From UBA11090 sp035560555 (GTDB lineage: Bacteria > Spirochaetota > Spirochaetia > Treponematales > Rectinemataceae), in contig DATMZF010000021.1 of the NCBI GenBank assembly GCA_035560555.1, forward strand, positions 62,001 through 126,000: a DNA stretch of 64,000 nt, written 5' to 3'. The notes under the pieces were generated by a model. That model made no database searches and was not told where the DNA came from. It was given only the letters and a program-made list of their open reading frames with translations. Shown here one piece after another: positions 25,752 to 34,901 of the stretch (the first letter of the stretch is position 1; the number at the start of each line of letters is the position of its first letter). A program made the translations under genes and the position numbers.

Positions 25752-27155
25752 TTAGCTTTTTCGAATAAGCTCCTGGACGGAAATCCTGGACGCCTTCCTC
25801 GCGGGAATAAGGGAGGCCACGGCGCTGAGCGCGACGCCGAGGGCGGCGATGAGCGCGATCTGACCCATATCGATGGTGACGGGGATCTTTTCCAGATAGT
25901 ATTCCGGATCCAGAAGCCTCAGGGCCACCGCCGGCTGGCCCCTCACGAAGGCCAGCGCCTGATCGAGAAGGTTGGCGATCCATTCGACGCCCGACACGAG
26001 GTAATTCACGTTCAGCGAAAGGAAGAGACCCAAGAGCGTACCGAGAAGCGTCCCTAGGCTGCCAGTGATGAGCCCGGCACCCACGAAAATGCGCCTGACC
26101 GCGGAATCCGTCGCTCCCATGCTGCGAAGCACGGCTATGTCCATCGAGTGCTCGACCACGAAGGTGGAGAGCGAGGAACCGAGATTCACCGCGGCCACGA
26201 TGAGCGCTATGCCCATGATGAAGAGAAGCATGGATTTCGTGGTGCCAAAGGACTTGTAGAGGCTCCTTTCGATTTCGGGCCATGTCCGCGCCAGATAGGG
26301 ATCGAACCAGTCGGGATAGATCGGGGTCAGCGCGTCGATGACCGATTTCTTGACGGCCCCCAGACCGTTCGAGTAAGGTTCGGTCACCTTTACCCCGAAA
26401 AACGAGTACGCGGAGGGATAGGTCAGCAGGCGATCGCCTGCCTCGGGGCTTATGAATGCCCAAAGCGCGTCCAGGTCGCGGTAGCCGGCGCTCACGATTC
26501 CGGCCACTTTGAAGAAGGACAGTTTCGGGGAGTAACCGGAGAGATCGGCGCCGCCTTCCGCCGCCGCCCCGCCCTCTTGGCTCGGCGTGATGATGGTGAC
26601 GGAATCGCCTAATTTCACGCGCAGGACGGAAGCCAGCGAAGACCCCAGAATTATCTCCCTTTTCCCTTCGGGGAGGGCTTTCCCCTCGATCACGCGCAAA
26701 AACCGGACGACGCCCGGATCGACGAAGAATTCCGGATCCACCGAGCGTATCATGACGGCGTTGCTGGCCTTGGCCGATACCGCCACCCCGCTTCCATTCC
26801 TTTCGATGTAAGCAGCCTTCACGCCAGGCAGGGCGCGCATCGCCTCGCGACCGCGCTCCGCCTCGCCCCTGCCTATCCTGTCAGGCGCCGAGACCTGCAG
26901 ATGGTAGGTCTTGGTCTCCATGTAGCGATTGGTTATCCCCTCGATCATGCCATCGGACACGATGAGGACGAGGATAAGCGGCACGAGGCTTATGCCGATG
27001 CCCAGGATCGCGCCGGCCATGCCACCCGTCGATCCGCGCAGCTCGTCCCTTCCGCGCTCCTGCCCGCCCTTCCGCCGCGCCTCGAGGGCATCCCGGCTTC
27101 GCCTCCTTCCAAGGAGGGAGCGCGCGGCGATGAAAAATGAAGGTCCGCCGATCAT
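25752..27155 (-). CDS. LolC/LolE-type lipoprotein-release permease (second)
   Basis: The 467-residue protein has the FtsX/MacB/LolCE layout. An N-terminal membrane helix (about 48-68) is followed by a large periplasmic domain (about 70-310). Three helices close the protein, the last ending in SVQELIRKS, the usual GIxxxIRK-type tail. With the ATPase next to it and a related permease two genes upstream it forms a LolCDE-like complex that extracts lipoproteins from the inner membrane. The two permeases differ enough to be a heterodimer. The N-terminus is longer and more basic (RRRSRDALEARRKGGQERGRDE) than in typical LolC/E. ATG overlaps the ATPase stop by four bases. Confidence 0.85.
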   Translation of the reverse strand: MIGGPSFFIAARSLLGRRRSRDALEARRKGGQERGRDELRGSTGGMAGAILGIGISLVPLILVLIVSDGMIEGITNRYMETKTYHLQVSAPDRIGRGEAERGREAMRALPGVKAAYIERNGSGVAVSAKASNAVMIRSVDPEFFVDPGVVRFLRVIEGKALPEGKREIILGSSLASVLRVKLGDSVTIITPSQEGGAAAEGGADLSGYSPKLSFFKVAGIVSAGYRDLDALWAFISPEAGDRLLTYPSAYSFFGVKVTEPYSNGLGAVKKSVIDALTPIYPDWFDPYLARTWPEIERSLYKSFGTTKSMLLFIMGIALIVAAVNLGSSLSTFVVEHSMDIAVLRSMGATDSAVRRIFVGAGLITGSLGTLLGTLLGLFLSLNVNYLVSGVEWIANLLDQALAFVRGQPAVALRLLDPEYYLEKIPVTIDMGQIALIAALGVALSAVASLIPARKASRISVQELIRKS

Positions 27156-27832
27156 AGGCTCTGGAGCCTCCCCTCGGAAAGGATAAATCTCCTGTCGGCG
27201 GCTTGCGCTAGCCCCGGATCGTGAGTGGCGAGAATGACGGTCGCGCCGGAAATGCCCGGCAGGCCGAACATGAGTTCCTGGATCGCCTGGGCATTGTCCG
27301 CGTCGAGGTTGCCCGTGGGCTCGTCGGCCAGTATGACGGAAGGCGCGTTGATGAGGGCGCGCGCTATGGCCGTGCGCTGCCTCTCCCCGCCCGACAGTTC
27401 AGAGGGAAAATGATCCTTCCTGTCGGCCATTCCCACCTTCTCGAGAAGGGATTCGGCCCTCGCCCAGGCTTCCTTTCGCGGAACCCCGTTCATGTAGGCG
27501 GGGAGCGCCACGTTTTCAAGGGCGCTGAAGTCCTTGAGGAGATAGTGAAACTGAAAAACGAAGCCCACGAGGCCGCTTCTGTACTTGGGAAGCTCCTTCT
27601 CCGAGAGGGAATGCAGGGCATAGCCCCCCACCGTCACCTCGCCAGAATCGAAACCTTCCAGCCCCCCGATGATCGAAAGCAGGGTGCTCTTCCCCGATCC
27701 CGAAGACCCCATTATGGAACAGGAACTCCCTGGCTCGAGCTCCAGGTCGACGCCCTTCAGCACATGGAGGGTTTCGGCCTGGCTTTCGAAATTCTTGACG
27801 AGGTTCCTGCAACGTACGATGCTGTCACTCAT
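27152..27832 (-). CDS. lolD: LolD-type ABC transporter ATPase
   Basis: The 226-residue ATPase has Walker A GSSGSGKST, a Q-loop within FVFQFHYLLKDFSALENV, signature LSGGERQRTAIARAL and Walker B SVILADEPTGNLD. The FHLLPxFTAxENV-like segment and the size fit the LolD/MacB/FtsE group. Its position between two LolC/E-type permeases points to LolD. Overlaps with both neighbours (8 and 4 bases) show a single transcript. Spirochaetes expose many lipoproteins, so this machine is expected to be important. Confidence 0.92.
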   Translation of the reverse strand: MSDSIVRCRNLVKNFESQAETLHVLKGVDLELEPGSSCSIMGSSGSGKSTLLSIIGGLEGFDSGEVTVGGYALHSLSEKELPKYRSGLVGFVFQFHYLLKDFSALENVALPAYMNGVPRKEAWARAESLLEKVGMADRKDHFPSELSGGERQRTAIARALINAPSVILADEPTGNLDADNAQAIQELMFGLPGISGATVILATHDPGLAQAADRRFILSEGRLQSL

Positions 27833-29117
27833 TCCTGAACACCTCTGAGGGCTTGGCTTCCGAAACCTTGCGCGCCGCGATGAGGGCGGCCATGCCCGTG
27901 GAAGCTATCGCCGTCAACGCGATGAAGATGATCTCGGCCGTCGTGATGGAAACCGGAATCGCGTCGATATAAAAATATGATGGGGAGAAAAGCCTGAAAT
28001 CGCTATTCGACGCCGAAAGCCCAAGCGCGCCGAGCAGCGAGGAGAAGAAACGCAGGACACTGGCGGCCAGTTCGAGTATCCGGTTGATATTAGCGCTGAG
28101 GACGAGGCCGAGGGCCGTTCCCGCGAACGCCCCGATCAGGCCTATCGAGAGGCCGTTGACGATGAATATCCAGCGGATATCGCTATCGGTGGCCCCGCAA
28201 GCCTTGAGGACGGCTATGTCGGACATTTTCGAGGCGATGACGCGGCGCATGGCGTGGAAAATGTTGATGCCGACGACGACGAAAATGAGGCTGATGAGGA
28301 GCATCATCATGGATTTTTCGGTGCGCAAGGCGCCAAAAAAACTCCTGTTGTAATCGCGCCAGGAGAGGACGGAGCCCGATCCCTCGGGAAGAAGGCCCCG
28401 GATTGTCGCGGCCATCCGATAATCCGCGTAGCGGTTATCCAGCTTTATTCCCAGGACAGGCGTCACCATCGCGTATGCCCTGGAGAGAGCGCTCGACTCC
28501 TCGAGAGGCACGAAGCCCATCGAGGAGTCGAATTCATAGTAGCCAGAGCTGAAGACGGACCCGACGGGAATCGACTTCCGCACCGGCACGACACCCTCGT
28601 CGTCGCTCTGTGTCATGCCGAAGAGCTCAATCGGTGTCCCCTCGTCGGCGCCGAGCAGAGCCGCCGCTTCCTTGCCGAGGACGATGCTACCCTTTTGAGG
28701 CAGTCTTTCGCGGGAGGAAAGCCCGAGGGCGCGCGCGAGCGATGGATCGTCGCGTTCCGCGCCCTCGGGGAAGGCCCTCAGGCTCAAGGTGAGCGCCTGC
28801 CCCGAAGGACCGAGCGCGAGGACGTGCGTCTCCTTGAAAGCGACGACCGATTTCACGCCGGGAATGGCCCTCAGGGCAGAAAGGTCGCCTGAGGCGAAGG
28901 ACTCGGGCAGCTCGACGCGAAGGTGGAAGCTGGATATTTCGAGAATCGAATCAATATAGCCCTGCTGGAGCCCGCCCATGACGCCGAGAACGACGATGAG
29001 GGCTGTCACGCCGGCGGCTATGCCGGTCCCGGCGAGCAGCGCCCTGCTCAGGGACATTCTCCGCCTGCCGGAGAAACCCCATCGGTATGCCGCGAAAAGC
29101 AGCGATCGCTGTGTCAC
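27825..29117 (-). CDS. LolC/LolE-type lipoprotein-release permease (first)
   Basis: The 430-residue protein has a membrane helix at about 20-45, a periplasmic domain of about 210 residues, and three C-terminal helices. The family landmark around MRRVIASKMSDIAVLKACGATDSDIRWIFIVNGLSIG matches LolC/E and MacB. The typical ending KVSEAKPSEVFRNE is also present. It begins with GTG four bases after the ftsY stop and overlaps lolD by eight bases. It pairs with the permease at 25752-27155; assigning one as LolC and the other as LolE is not possible by eye. Confidence 0.88.
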   Translation of the reverse strand: MTQRSLLFAAYRWGFSGRRRMSLSRALLAGTGIAAGVTALIVVLGVMGGLQQGYIDSILEISSFHLRVELPESFASGDLSALRAIPGVKSVVAFKETHVLALGPSGQALTLSLRAFPEGAERDDPSLARALGLSSRERLPQKGSIVLGKEAAALLGADEGTPIELFGMTQSDDEGVVPVRKSIPVGSVFSSGYYEFDSSMGFVPLEESSALSRAYAMVTPVLGIKLDNRYADYRMAATIRGLLPEGSGSVLSWRDYNRSFFGALRTEKSMMMLLISLIFVVVGINIFHAMRRVIASKMSDIAVLKACGATDSDIRWIFIVNGLSIGLIGAFAGTALGLVLSANINRILELAASVLRFFSSLLGALGLSASNSDFRLFSPSYFYIDAIPVSITTAEIIFIALTAIASTGMAALIAARKVSEAKPSEVFRNE

Positions 29118-29121
29118 TTCG

Positions 29122-29985
29122 TCACAGACCTATGAATTCGTCGAGGAAGCGTTCTGGATCGAAGGGGGCGAAATCCCCGTACCCTTCGCCCGTTCCCACG
29201 AAGAGCGTGGCCAGGTTGAACTGTTTGGCCAGGCTCAACACCATCCCGCCCTTGGCCGTGGAGTCGTGCTTGCTGAGGATGACGCCGTCCACGGCGACGG
29301 CCTCGTTGAAGGTTTCGGCCTGGCGCATGCCGTTCTGCCCGGTGGTCGAATCGAGGACGAGAATTTTACTGTAGTTAGCGCCGGGCGCGCGCTGCGAGAT
29401 GATCCGGTCCATCTTTTCCAGCTCCTTGAGGAGGTCCTGACGTGTGTGCATGCGGCCCGCGGTGTCGGCTATGACGAGGCCGGCGCGCCCGGCGCCCGCC
29501 GCCTCTATGCTATCCCAGAGCACCGCCGCCGCGTCGGCGCCCTGATGCTGGGCCACCACCCTCACTCCGGCGCGCTCCCCATGGATTTTCAGCTGGTTGA
29601 CGGCGGCGGCTCTGAACGTGTCACCCGCCGCGAGAATGATATTCTCTACGCCCTTGTTCTTCGCCCAGACAGCTAGCTTGGCGCAGGATGTCGTCTTGCC
29701 GACGCCATTGACCCCTAAAAGGAGAACAACGTTCAGGCGGGTCGGGTCGATGTCGAAGGTTTTCTTGAGCGCGTAGGGCCTGAGGATTTCCTTGAGCGCC
29801 TTCCTGGCCGATTCGAGATCCCCAATTCTCTCCTTTTTGCAGGTTTCCCTGAGGCGATCCACTATCTCGAACGCGAAGGCAGCCCCAATGTCCCCTTCGA
29901 CGAGGAGATCGGCCAGATCCTCGAATACCTCGTCGTCCAGAAGCGTCTTTTTGAAAAAAGCCCTTATCTTGTCGGCAAAACCCAT
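29122..29985 (-). CDS. ftsY: Signal recognition particle receptor FtsY
   Basis: FtsY docks SRP-ribosome complexes at the membrane. The 287-residue protein is a minimal NG domain, with an alpha-helical N domain and almost no acidic A domain. GTPase motifs are G1 GVNGVGKT (91-98), the I-box region DTFRAAAVNQL, G3 DTAGR (174-178), and G4 SKHD (238-241) where TKLD is usual. GTGE and DFAPFDPERFLDEFIGL end the protein. The G4 change (Thr to Ser, Leu to His) and the following DSTAKGG keep the essential Lys and Asp. It sits 20 bases after the PEGA-like gene and 4 bases before the Lol operon. Confidence 0.95.
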   Translation of the reverse strand: MGFADKIRAFFKKTLLDDEVFEDLADLLVEGDIGAAFAFEIVDRLRETCKKERIGDLESARKALKEILRPYALKKTFDIDPTRLNVVLLLGVNGVGKTTSCAKLAVWAKNKGVENIILAAGDTFRAAAVNQLKIHGERAGVRVVAQHQGADAAAVLWDSIEAAGAGRAGLVIADTAGRMHTRQDLLKELEKMDRIISQRAPGANYSKILVLDSTTGQNGMRQAETFNEAVAVDGVILSKHDSTAKGGMVLSLAKQFNLATLFVGTGEGYGDFAPFDPERFLDEFIGL

Positions 29986-30005
29986 ATTTTCTCCATCAGT
30001 GGAAT

Positions 30006-31253
30006 CTATCGCGAAGCATGTAAAACATCTATAAGTTTTATCGCGCTGTCAATGATGAAACCAGCGCTGAGAGAGATCGAGACCGCCGCTGCCGCGCCCG
30101 ACGCGTACAAGGCGGTATCGCTCGCCGCGCCGCGCGAGTACGCTTCATAGAACGAATAGAACGTGCCGACGGCGATCGCCGCTATCGGCAGGCTCATAAC
30201 GAAACGCCCCAGCGAGGAGCTGAATTTCTTCTCCGCCGCCAGGAAGCCTGTCTCTTCTTTCCATTTTAACCGGTCGGCTGCGTCGATGATGGACTCTTCG
30301 GGCGTCGAGGCTGGCGCCGTCGCCGAGGGCCTCATCTCCAGGACCACCGAACGGTAGGAGCCAGGCGCAATAGCCGCGATCGCGAGAGAACCGTCTTCGT
30401 AGCCCTTCTGCTTGATGGCGATGGAATAGCCGCCTTTTCCGTAGACAAAGACCCGCGCCCCATCCACGGCGATGTCGCCCTCGGGAATCTCTCCCTCGAC
30501 GGTGAAAGTCGCGCCCGCGGCGGGCCTCGCGATGATATCCACGCAACCGAGGTCCCTGTTGGCGACCCATCGCAAGATCGCCGGCAGTGTTTCACCGCCA
30601 ATGTTTTCGAGGCTCGCGATCGATCCCTTGTACAGGACCGAGCCGAGCGGTTTTTCCGTGTCTTTTTCAAAGAAAAAAATCCCGCATTCCAGGGTTTCGC
30701 CCTGAAACGAGTAGAAGCCGACAAGCAGCCCGTTCAAGCCCGCGAAGGCTTCCTTTCCTTTCTCGGCGTCGGCGAACGGGGACCCCGTGGCTCGCTTCTG
30801 CAGCGATGCGGGGATCAATCTTGGCTTTTGCGAGGCTTGGGGCGCCTTTTCCGATGACGCGGCCTTGTCGCCCGCCGAAGCGGGAGCATCCCGTGATGGA
30901 GAGGTCTTTGGCGTGTCGGCCACCGCCGTTTCCGCGGACAAGCGATGAGGGAGAGGATCCAGCGCCGAAAAAAGCAACGAGGGAAGCGTCACGGAGAGAG
31001 CCCCTCCCTCCGAGGTCGAGGCTAGCCCGGAGGCTTTTTCAAGAGAAAACTCCGGGGAAGCCGTTTCCGCGAGAACCTCGGGCGACACCTTATAGAAGGT
31101 GGTCAGGCCCAGAATCCATGGAGAATCGGCGCCAGTCGATGTCGAGGCTGTCTCGCCTAGGGCCTGAGCCTGGATGCTTTGCGCGCAGAGACCGAACAGC
31201 AGGCAGAGCGCGCCCGTCGCCCTCAACCTCAACCGACTAGACTTCCTCATCAT
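30006..31253 (-). CDS. Exported PEGA-like envelope protein
   Basis: This 415-residue protein starts with a cleavable-looking signal peptide (MMRKSSRLRLRATGALCLLFGLCAQSIQAQA). A Ser/Ala/Pro-rich, low-complexity region of about 150 residues follows. It then has a PEGA-like beta-repeat (TVEGEIPEGDIAVDGARVFVYGKGGYSIAIKQKGYEDGS). Two C-terminal membrane helices come last (about 350-372 and 385-408). PEGA domains are thought to bind cell-surface glycans, often in spirochaetes. Function is unknown. It overlaps the prfB end by 17 bases, and is followed by ftsY and the Lol genes, so an envelope role is plausible. Confidence 0.7.
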   Translation of the reverse strand: MMRKSSRLRLRATGALCLLFGLCAQSIQAQALGETASTSTGADSPWILGLTTFYKVSPEVLAETASPEFSLEKASGLASTSEGGALSVTLPSLLFSALDPLPHRLSAETAVADTPKTSPSRDAPASAGDKAASSEKAPQASQKPRLIPASLQKRATGSPFADAEKGKEAFAGLNGLLVGFYSFQGETLECGIFFFEKDTEKPLGSVLYKGSIASLENIGGETLPAILRWVANRDLGCVDIIARPAAGATFTVEGEIPEGDIAVDGARVFVYGKGGYSIAIKQKGYEDGSLAIAAIAPGSYRSVVLEMRPSATAPASTPEESIIDAADRLKWKEETGFLAAEKKFSSSLGRFVMSLPIAAIAVGTFYSFYEAYSRGAASDTALYASGAAAAVSISLSAGFIIDSAIKLIDVLHASR

Positions 31254-32371
31254 CTTCTTCGGAGAGCGGCACGCCGCCCTTCCACTTCCAGCGCAGGTAG
31301 GTTTCGATGAAGGGGTCGAGACCGCCGTCCATCACCTCGTGGACATTTCCGACAAAGAACTTGGTCCTGTGGTCCTTCACCATCGTGTAAGGCTGGAAGA
31401 CATAGGAGCGTATCTGTGACCCCCAGGCGATTTCTTTCTTGTCGCTCTGGAATTTCTGGTTTTCCTTTTCCTTTTCGAGCCTGTAGTATTCATAGAGCCT
31501 GGATCTGAGCACGCTGAAGGCCACATCCTTGTTCTTGTACTGGCTTCGCTCATTCTGGCAGGTTACGACGATGCCCGTGGCGAGATGCGTTATCCTGACG
31601 GCCGAGTCGGTTTTATTGACCTTCTGCCCGCCGGCGCCACCCGAACGATAGGTGTCGATACGGATATCCTCCGGCTTGATATCGATGGTGATGGAGTCAT
31701 CGAGGACGGGCAACACGTACACGGACGAGAAGGAGGTGTGCCGCCTGGCGTTGGCGTCGAAGGGAGATATCCTCACGAGCCGATGGACGCCGCTTTCCCC
31801 TCTCAGGAGCCCGTAGGCGTAGGGGCCGCTGATCTGTATCGTCGCGGATTTGATGCCGCCTTCGGCCTCGAGAACGTCGATGACCTCCATCTTGAAATTC
31901 CTCCTCTCGGCCCATCGCGTGTAGGCTCTGAGAAGCATGCTCGCCCAATCGCAGGCTTCCGTCCCGCCAGATCCGGCGTGAATGGCGACATAGGCGTCCG
32001 ACGCGTCGGCTTCGCCGGAAAGAAGTTCCAGAATGACGGCGGCGTCGAAGCGCTTTCTGATATCGTCGAGCGTGTTCTGGAGATCCTTTTCAAGATCGCG
32101 CTGGCTCTCCTCGAGCGCCAGTTCATAGAACTCCCGCAACGACTCCACATCGGACGTGAGGGCTCTCCACGTAGTCACCCTGTCTTTTATCTGCTTGATC
32201 TGCGCGAATATTCTCCCCGCCCGGCCGGAATCGTTCCAGAAATTGGGCTCGGCGGTGAGTTTCTCCTTTTCCCTTACCGTATTTTCAAGGGCGTCGGCGT
32301 CAAAGACGCCCCCATATATCGCGTATTTCAGCCTGAAGTTCTGAAATCGGTTTGGCCATCTCTTCTAACAT
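31237..32371 (-). CDS. prfB: Peptide chain release factor 2, with programmed +1 frameshift
   Basis: RF2 releases peptides at UGA and UAA. Two frames must be joined. The first reads from ATG at 32371 (after AAGGAG) for 23 codons, ending ...IRDIWGRL, and stops at TGA, 32302-32300. A +1 shift on the canonical CTT-TGA-C slip site, with a GGGGG Shine-Dalgarno-like run a few bases upstream, continues as DADALENTVREKEKL. The product is about 377 residues. The second frame has the peptide-release motif GGAGGQKVNKTDSAVR. The RF2 stop-codon-reading segment SPF (in RISPFDANARRHTS) is also present. The frameshift lets RF2 level control its own synthesis. Reading only the long frame from an internal GTG would lose the N-terminal helix. 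Confidence 0.95.
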
Positions 32372-32453
32372 AAAAACTCCTTAAAATATTCATTCGCGCA
32401 TCTATTCGCTGTATTCCGACAAGAACGAGCGACTGTCATAAAAAACATACTAC

Positions 32454-33488
32454 TTAAAGCACGGAGAAGCAATATTGTGTGCTTTGCGCCCACTTTTTCC
32501 CTGGTTCGGCGTAGCAGGATGGGTAGTCCGGCCTGTTGGGCGTATCTGGATAATACTGTGTTTCCAGGCAGAACGCCGACTGTCTTTCGTAGACCGACCC
32601 GCCCTTCCCCATTATGCCATTGAGGTGGTTCCCTGTATAGAACTGCACGGCGGGAGACGTCGTTGTCACGGTGAGCTTCCGCCCCTTGGCTTTTTCGGTC
32701 GCGACCGCGAAAGGCTCGCCTGATGGCAGCGAATCTATGACGAAACAGTGATCGTACCCCAGAAGCGCCGGACCGAGGTCGGCGCCGATACGTTTGCCTT
32801 TTCTGAAGTCGAAGGCCGTCCCCGACACGTCCGTTGGTTTCCCGGGAAGGGGGATCAGCGCGGCGTCGACCGGCAGGTAGTGGCTGCACCTGAGCATGAG
32901 CTCATGCTCCGCTATCGTGCCCGCCCCTTCGCCCGAAAGATTGAAGTACGCGTGGTTGGTGAGGTTTACCGGGGTCCTGCGGTCCGACTCCGCTTCGTAG
33001 GATATGCCCAGCTCCCCCTGAGCGTTCAGCGTGACCGTCACGGATACGCAAAGATTGCCCGGATATCCTTCTTCGCCGTCGGCGCTATCGAGCGAAAAAC
33101 GAAGGGCGGGTTCGCCCCCGATTGTGGCTATATCCGCGCGCCATAGCCGCCTGCCGAACCCCCTCCTGCCTCCGTGCAAGTGGTTCGCGCCGTTGTTGGC
33201 ATGCAGGCCGTAGTCCTTTCCGTCGAGCGAAAACTTCGCCCCGGCTATGCGATTGGCGAAGCGGCCCACCGTCGCCCCAAAGTGGGGATGGACGGCGGCG
33301 TAAGGCGTAAAACTTGAGAAACCAAGGACGACATCGTCTTTCCTTCCCCTCGAGTCAGGCATCACGAGACTCAGCCATGAAGCCCCGTAATCGCTCCAGC
33401 ATGCTCTGTACTCGCCGGATTCCAGCGCGTAGAGGGACACATCCTCGCCCGTGGAAAGCGTTCCGAACTGCTTCTTTGTCAATGACAT
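32454..33488 (-). CDS. galM: Aldose 1-epimerase (mutarotase)
   Basis: GalM interconverts alpha and beta anomers of glucose or galactose. The 344-residue beta-sandwich protein has the signatures FGATVGRFANRIAGAKF, NNGANHLHGG (with conserved His), the catalytic His in VNLTNHAYFNLSG, and the catalytic Glu in SAFCLETQYYPDTPN. Length and motif order are typical. It follows the SDR gene by 72 bases and precedes prfB by 82 bases, and no galactose gene is nearby, so its pathway is general sugar metabolism. Confidence 0.95.
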   Translation of the reverse strand: MSLTKKQFGTLSTGEDVSLYALESGEYRACWSDYGASWLSLVMPDSRGRKDDVVLGFSSFTPYAAVHPHFGATVGRFANRIAGAKFSLDGKDYGLHANNGANHLHGGRRGFGRRLWRADIATIGGEPALRFSLDSADGEEGYPGNLCVSVTVTLNAQGELGISYEAESDRRTPVNLTNHAYFNLSGEGAGTIAEHELMLRCSHYLPVDAALIPLPGKPTDVSGTAFDFRKGKRIGADLGPALLGYDHCFVIDSLPSGEPFAVATEKAKGRKLTVTTTSPAVQFYTGNHLNGIMGKGGSVYERQSAFCLETQYYPDTPNRPDYPSCYAEPGKKWAQSTQYCFSVL

Positions 33489-33560
33489 GGCCGCGTATCT
33501 CCCTTATCAGCGGGCATTGGCTGCCTCGCTGGTCCTAACCTGCTCGTTGAGATGATCCCG

Positions 33561-34364
33561 TCAGACTCTGTAATAGAGCGCAAGCGCCCATTCGACGAAC
33601 CGGTTCGGGAGGATGCGCTTTAAAAGCGGCACGGCCCTCTGAAAAGCCTGTCCGAAGGTGTAGCGCGCGCGCGGGTTCGGGTTTTCCAGGATCTTCCTGA
33701 TGAGAGGGCCGATCTTTTCCGGCGGGTAGCCCTTTTCCTCATCCGCCCAGGCGATTTTCATGACCCTCTCGAATGAATCTTCGTAGTCCCTCGTCACCGT
33801 GGAATCCTTTCGGCAATCCTGGTGGCGGATATCGCTTGGCTGGACAAGGGATACGCGGATGCCGAACTGGCGCACTTCGGCGCGCAGGGATTCCGTCATG
33901 CCTTCGAGCGCGTACTTGGAACCGGAATAGGCGCCCTGGAAAGGCAGGCCGACGGTCCCGCCCACAGAGCTGAGGTTGATGATGTGCCCCTCCCTCTGGC
34001 GGCGCATTGCCGGCAGGACTTCCCTGCACACCTGTATCGCCCCGAGACAATTCGTCCTCCAGCAGCTCTCGATGTCGCCTATCGAAACGCACTCGATGGG
34101 GCCCACGACATGGAGACCCGCGTTGTTGACGAGGCCGTCCAGTCGGCCTTCCTTCCCCACGACGAGGCCGATAGCGCGCGCTATCGAGGCCTGGTCGGTG
34201 ATATCCATCCTTATCATGCGGATTTCGCCACGGTCCTCTATTCCGTCGCCCGCCGACCGGCTCGTGCCGTAGACCCTGTATCCGCCGGCGGCGAGGTAGG
34301 CCGCGCAAGCCGCCCCCAAGCCTCCCGAAGCCCCGGTCACGATGACGACCTTGGAAGAAGACAT
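33561..34364 (-). CDS. Short-chain dehydrogenase/reductase
   Basis: This classical SDR of 267 residues has the cofactor-binding TGASGGLGAA (11-20) and the NNAG motif (VNNAGLHVVG). The catalytic Ser is in INLSSVGG and the YxxxK is YSGSK. Basic residues after beta-2 (TSRSAGD) suggest NADP. The C-terminal 40 residues have a KRILPNRFVEWALALYY-like tail typical of SDRs acting on lipids or sterol-like substrates, but the substrate cannot be named. It starts 3 bases after the cytidylate-kinase-like gene, so it belongs to the murC-yicC operon. Confidence 0.88.
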   Translation of the reverse strand: MSSSKVVIVTGASGGLGAACAAYLAAGGYRVYGTSRSAGDGIEDRGEIRMIRMDITDQASIARAIGLVVGKEGRLDGLVNNAGLHVVGPIECVSIGDIESCWRTNCLGAIQVCREVLPAMRRQREGHIINLSSVGGTVGLPFQGAYSGSKYALEGMTESLRAEVRQFGIRVSLVQPSDIRHQDCRKDSTVTRDYEDSFERVMKIAWADEEKGYPPEKIGPLIRKILENPNPRARYTFGQAFQRAVPLLKRILPNRFVEWALALYYRV

Positions 34365-34367
34365 TGA

Positions 34368-34901
34368 CTACCTCCTGCCGATAAAGGCGTCGGCTATGAT
34401 GCGGGCTATCTGCTCCGCGTCCCAGCGCTCGGTGTCGATGACGAGGTTGGCGCCGGAAATATCGTCCGTATCGATTCCATAGGTCTCCAAGTAGCGCCTG
34501 TGGTCGCGAATGTCCCTCTGGGCGGTGAATTCGGCGATCTCTTCCCTGCTGCCACCCTCCCGCGCGTAAATCCTGTCCACACGCACGTTAGGGCTGGCCT
34601 TCAGGTACACTCTCAAGGCGGCGTTGGGCAGAAGCCACATCGCCAGCCGAGATCCGATGACGCAGTCCTGTTTCTGCGCGATTTCCACCTGCCTCGAATC
34701 GAGAAGTCTGTCCCAGGAAGAATCCTCTTCGGCGAGGGCCAGAATTTCGGCCAGGCTTTTGCCTTGCTCTTCAGACAGCTTCCTGAAGGTATAGTTGATG
34801 AATTCGCGCCCCAGCATTCCGGCCACGAGTTTCGACACTGTCGTGTTGCCGCAGCCTGATTTGCCCGAAACCGCGATGATGGAAACAGGTTTTGCGCTCA
34901 T
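34368..34901 (-). CDS. Cytidylate-kinase-like P-loop protein
   Basis: The 177-residue protein resembles the short archaeal-type/CmkB CMP kinase family: ISGKSGCGNTT-like N-terminus, a QVEIAQKQDCVIGSRLAMWLLPNA block, LKASPNVRVDRIYARE and a final ERWDAEQIARIIADA. The P-loop reads GKSGCGNTT (13-21), with Asn where the catalytic Lys normally stands. The family is known to tolerate variation there, but activity cannot be assumed. It overlaps yicC by four bases in the slot that gmk occupies in many bacteria, and a normal cmk exists at 21191-21847. It could be a nucleotide kinase with another specificity or a regulatory relative. Confidence 0.7.
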   Translation of the reverse strand: MSAKPVSIIAVSGKSGCGNTTVSKLVAGMLGREFINYTFRKLSEEQGKSLAEILALAEEDSSWDRLLDSRQVEIAQKQDCVIGSRLAMWLLPNAALRVYLKASPNVRVDRIYAREGGSREEIAEFTAQRDIRDHRRYLETYGIDTDDISGANLVIDTERWDAEQIARIIADAFIGRR

